In this document: positions 9,489 through 11,376 of the stretch, piece after piece
Layout of the letters: each line of letters starts with the position of its first letter
Position numbering within the stretch: position 1 is the stretch's first letter
Program-made: the position numbers and the translations under genes
The notes under the pieces: model-generated
Told to the model about the DNA's origin: nothing
The model's input: the letters and a program-made list of their open reading frames with translations, nothing else
Databases searched by the model: none
Assembly (NCBI GenBank): GCA_016201085.1
Contig: JACQDO010000110.1
Coordinates: 1-11,376 of the forward strand
DNA length: 11,376 nt
Direction: 5' to 3'
Source of the DNA: Hyphomicrobiales bacterium
Lineage (GTDB): Bacteria > Pseudomonadota > Alphaproteobacteria > Rhizobiales > Xanthobacteraceae

Positions 9489-9532
9489 GATCGGCGCCCT
9501 AGGCCCGGCGCCATCGTATGATAGGACCGATC
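9489..9532. promoter_or_regulatory. Nested inverted repeat upstream of the second binding protein
   Basis: Outer arms GATCGG (9489-9494) and CCGATC (9527-9532) enclose two copies of the palindrome GGCGCC (9493-9498, 9507-9512). It lies 43 bases before the start of the minus-strand binding-protein gene and 66 bases after the ubiA stop. It could be an ubiA terminator without a U tract, or an operator for the binding-protein gene; the sequence does not decide. Confidence 0.35.
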
Positions 9533-9549
9533 GCGCGTGGCGTCGACGG

Positions 9550-9560
9550 CAGGTCACCTG
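9550..9560. promoter_or_regulatory. Palindrome CAGGTCACCTG in the ubiA/binding-protein gap
   Basis: A perfect five-base-arm palindrome with one central base, next to an AT-rich stretch (TAGTATGTATTTG) that may hold a minus-strand promoter. A possible operator; the regulator is unknown. Confidence 0.25.
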
Positions 9561-9597
9561 TAGTATGTATTTGTTTTGCGACCCGCTCGGCGGCGGA

Positions 9598-10518
9598 TCA
9601 CACCGCCGCCTGCAACAGCATAGCGCCAAACAAAATCAGCCCGGCATCGCGGTTCGATTTGAACAGCATCAGGCAATGCGCCGGGTCGTCGATATTGAGC
9701 CGCACCACCTGCCAGGCCAGATGCGCGGCGAAACCGGCGAGACCAAGCAGAAAGATCCAGCCGCCGCCCGCCATCAGTCCGGCGGCGCCGATCAACAGCA
9801 CCGCGCCGGCATAGAAAGCCGCCAGGATCGGCCGCGTGTTTTCGCCGAACAGCAGCGCGGTCGACTTGATGCCGATCATCATGTCGTCCTCGCGGTCCTG
9901 ATGCGCATAGATGGTGTCGTAGGCGATCACCCAGGAGATCGAGCCGGCGTAGAGCACTAGCGCCGGCCAATCGAGCCGGCCGAAGGCCGCCGGCCAGCCG
10001 ATCAGCGCGCCCCAGGAGAAGGCGAGGCCGAGCACGATCTGCGGCCAATAGGTGATGCGCTTCATGAAGGGATAGATCGCCACCACCAGCAGCGAGGCAA
10101 AGCCGCAGAAGATCGTGAAGGTGTTGAACTGCAGCAGCACCAGCAGGCCGATGAGCGCCTGCGCCAGCATGAACAGCGTAGCCTGCGGCACCGTCACTTG
10201 TTTCGAGGGAATTGGCCGCGAGCGCGTGCGCTCGACCTTGGTGTCGAGATCGCGGTCGACCAGGTCGTTCCAGGTGCAGCCGGCGCCGCGCATGGCGAAG
10301 GCGCCGATAAAGAACAGCACGATGTGCCACGGGCTCGGCAGATGACCGGCATGCATGCCGGCAAGTCCCGCCGACCACCAGCACGGCATCAGCAGCAGCC
10401 AGGAGCCGATCGGACGGTCGAGCCGCGCGAGCCGCAGATAGGGCCGGGCGATCGCAGGCGCGAGGCCGTCGACCCAGTTACCGGTCGCATCGGCGACGCG
10501 TCCCGCGCTCTCGCTCAT
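9598..10518 (-). CDS. ubiA: 4-hydroxybenzoate polyprenyltransferase
   Basis: UbiA is an integral inner-membrane enzyme that attaches the polyprenyl chain to 4-hydroxybenzoate, the first membrane-bound step of ubiquinone synthesis. The 306-residue product shows both Mg-diphosphate binding motifs: NDLVDRDLD at 84-92 and YDTIYAHQDREDD at 200-212. The basic RSRPIPS segment lies near 99-105, and about eight hydrophobic helices are spread over residues 38-306. Length is normal. The ATG at 10518 overlaps the TGA of the upstream gene (ATGA) and has no visible ribosome site, so translation is probably coupled. Near rsmE on the opposite strand, the arrangement matches what I recall from Hyphomicrobiales. 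Confidence 0.96.
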   Translation of the reverse strand: MSESAGRVADATGNWVDGLAPAIARPYLRLARLDRPIGSWLLLMPCWWSAGLAGMHAGHLPSPWHIVLFFIGAFAMRGAGCTWNDLVDRDLDTKVERTRSRPIPSKQVTVPQATLFMLAQALIGLLVLLQFNTFTIFCGFASLLVVAIYPFMKRITYWPQIVLGLAFSWGALIGWPAAFGRLDWPALVLYAGSISWVIAYDTIYAHQDREDDMMIGIKSTALLFGENTRPILAAFYAGAVLLIGAAGLMAGGGWIFLLGLAGFAAHLAWQVVRLNIDDPAHCLMLFKSNRDAGLILFGAMLLQAAV

Positions 10519-11129
10519 CTGGGGCCGAGCGGCGTGCCGCTTAATGTGTCAAACGTGCCGCCGCCGCTGCGGATGTTTTTGGAATCGGCCACCGGGGCGT
10601 TCAGCGCATCGCTCAGGCTCGGGCCCGCCGGCTGTGCCGGCCGGACAGCCGCCTCACAGATCTTGGTGCGGATTTCCGATGTCTTGGCATGTCCCTTTTT
10701 GAGGTTGACCGCGACTTCGGAGGGAATGCCGCATTTTGCAAAGTTGTCGGTGGCGAATTTTATCATCTTCACTTCGGCGGCGGAAAACGCGTTGAACAAA
10801 GCGCAGGCCTCCTTCGGCGTCGCCTTGCGCTGGCTGGCTTGTTGGATCGCGTTCGCGCGCTTCTGCGCATCGTCGCGCAGCTTGGTGAATTCCTTGATGC
10901 AGGGCGGCTCCTGCTGCGGCTGTGCCGTCCAAGGCGAGGCGGCGGGCTGTTGCTGCTGCGCTGGCTGCGCCGGCCACGGTGCTGCGGCAGGCTGCTGCTG
11001 TTGCGGCTGCGATGGCCACGCCGAATTAGCAGGCTGTTGCTGTGCCGGCCACGGCGCCTGCGCCGCCGCAGGGCCGGCGGTAACGGCAAGGATGCACGCG
11101 GCAATCGATGCGGCCCGGCGCAAGTTCAT
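10515..11129 (-). CDS. Periplasmic Trp/Pro/Gln-repeat protein of unknown function, 204 aa
   Basis: Residues 1-23 are a Sec signal peptide ending AAA before QAPW. Residues 24-74 are a low-complexity segment of Gln, Pro and Ala with Trp at 27, 38, 52 and 67, in imperfect repeats such as APWPAQP. A compact, mostly helical domain at about 75-162 has four cysteines (77, 109, 133, 158), consistent with two disulfides in the periplasm. The tail 163-204 is Pro/Ser/Gly-rich. I recall unnamed Hyphomicrobiales proteins with this Cys-domain arrangement, but know no function. The ATG at 11129 has GAGG eight bases upstream. The stop overlaps the ubiA start by four bases, so the two genes form a coupled operon. 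Whether the link to quinone synthesis is functional is unknown. Confidence 0.85.
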   Translation of the reverse strand: MNLRRAASIAACILAVTAGPAAAQAPWPAQQQPANSAWPSQPQQQQPAAAPWPAQPAQQQQPAASPWTAQPQQEPPCIKEFTKLRDDAQKRANAIQQASQRKATPKEACALFNAFSAAEVKMIKFATDNFAKCGIPSEVAVNLKKGHAKTSEIRTKICEAAVRPAQPAGPSLSDALNAPVADSKNIRSGGGTFDTLSGTPLGPR

Positions 11130-11156
11130 GGCGAATCCTCGGTTGCCCCCGGCGCA

Positions 11157-11181
11157 ATATAATACAGGCGATCAGCCGGCG
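11157..11181 (-). promoter_or_regulatory. AT-rich divergent promoter region for the periplasmic protein-ubiA operon and rsmE
   Basis: The 157-base gap between the divergent genes contains TATTAT on the minus strand (11164-11159), which as a -10 box would give a leader of about 22 bases with the GAGG ribosome site. No convincing -35 accompanies it. A plus-strand TATAAT overlaps (11158-11163). Suggestive only. Confidence 0.25.
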
Positions 11182-11239
11182 GGTCGTTTATAACAAGCTG
11201 CCGAATGCGTCGGGAAGGCGGCAATATACGCAAAATCGA

Positions 11240-11265
11240 CTGCCGCAGGCCCTTACGGTCGGCAG
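11240..11265 (+). other. Inverted repeat in the rsmE leader
   Basis: CTGCCG (11240-11245) and CGGCAG (11260-11265) can pair around a 14-base loop, just before AGGAG (11264-11268), 22 bases upstream of the first ATG. It may be a leader hairpin or a regulator site; a chance match is quite possible in GC-rich DNA. Confidence 0.25.
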
Positions 11266-11286
11266 GAGCGGTTAACGGTCAGATTC

Positions 11287-11376
11287 ATGGCAAACGACAT
11301 CATGCCGGCTTACGATTTCCGCACCCCCCGGATTTACCTCGATGCCCCATTGGCCGAAGGCCAAGATGTTGCGCTC
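11287..11376 (+). CDS. rsmE: 16S rRNA (uracil-1498-N3)-methyltransferase, N-terminal part (3'-truncated by window)
   Basis: The last 90 bases encode 30 residues, with YDFRTPRIYLDAPLAEG at about 9-25, the characteristic N-terminus of alphaproteobacterial RsmE. RsmE methylates U1498 of 16S rRNA in assembled 30S subunits. Only the beginning of the RNA-binding N-terminal domain is visible; the SPOUT methyltransferase domain lies outside. The ATG at 11302 (giving MPAYDF) is an equally plausible start and matches the shorter N-termini usual in the family; neither has a good ribosome site, and AGGAG at 11264-11268 is too far away. It is divergent from the ubiA operon, as I recall for this order. Confidence is limited by the short visible part. 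Confidence 0.75.
   Translation, partial: MANDIMPAYDFRTPRIYLDAPLAEGQDVAL

Noticed and set aside
10198..11193. A 331-codon plus-strand frame with a Cys/Gly-rich end, suggestive of a metallothionein-like protein
   Set aside because: The Cys/Gly run is the complement of the Gln/Pro/Ala repeats of the minus-strand periplasmic protein; it is antisense to that gene and to ubiA.

Overview
The window reads as a chromosomal segment of a GC-rich alphaproteobacterium, most likely a Hyphomicrobiales member close to Bradyrhizobiaceae/Xanthobacteraceae. The reasons are the ubiA / small periplasmic protein / rsmE neighbourhood, two Bug-family substrate-binding proteins, and short palindromic repeats of a type I recall from that order. 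No phage, insertion sequence, CRISPR array, tRNA or rRNA is visible.

Layout. Positions 1-3229 (+) hold most of metH, cobalamin-dependent methionine synthase, cut off at its 5' end by the window edge. It seems to lack about 31 residues of the cobalamin-cap domain. Positions 3230-4200 are a lower-GC intergenic stretch. It is not empty: on the minus strand it carries a probable 90-residue membrane protein (3233-3505) and a 27-residue single-helix protein (3649-3732), with a strong terminator hairpin between them (3558-3591). Then come a Bug-type binding protein (4201-5172, +) with a promoter, a palindrome and direct repeats in its leader; a mosaic of two palindromic repeats (5181-5332); and a lipoprotein with an extensin-like/M15-type peptidase domain (5415-6899, +). 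A two-gene operon follows: a GlcG/HbpS-like protein (7005-7445) and a Gfo/Idh/MocA oxidoreductase (7450-8454). A second Bug binding protein (8457-9446, -) meets it tail to tail. On the minus strand, a Trp/Gln/Pro-rich periplasmic protein (10515-11129) is translationally coupled to ubiA (9598-10518). Divergent from these, rsmE starts at 11287 and runs off the window.

How the genes fit together. metH (methionine/folate/B12), ubiA (ubiquinone) and rsmE (16S rRNA modification) are housekeeping genes. The middle part is accessory: two orphan periplasmic binding proteins of the tripartite tricarboxylate transporter type with no membrane subunits nearby, and a small GlcG-oxidoreductase operon that may handle an imported organic acid or polyol. 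The substrate cannot be read from the sequence.

I see no clear multi-gene novel system. The points most worth checking are the internal deletion in MetH, the very small membrane-protein gene with its own ribosome site and terminator, and the repeat-bearing envelope proteins.
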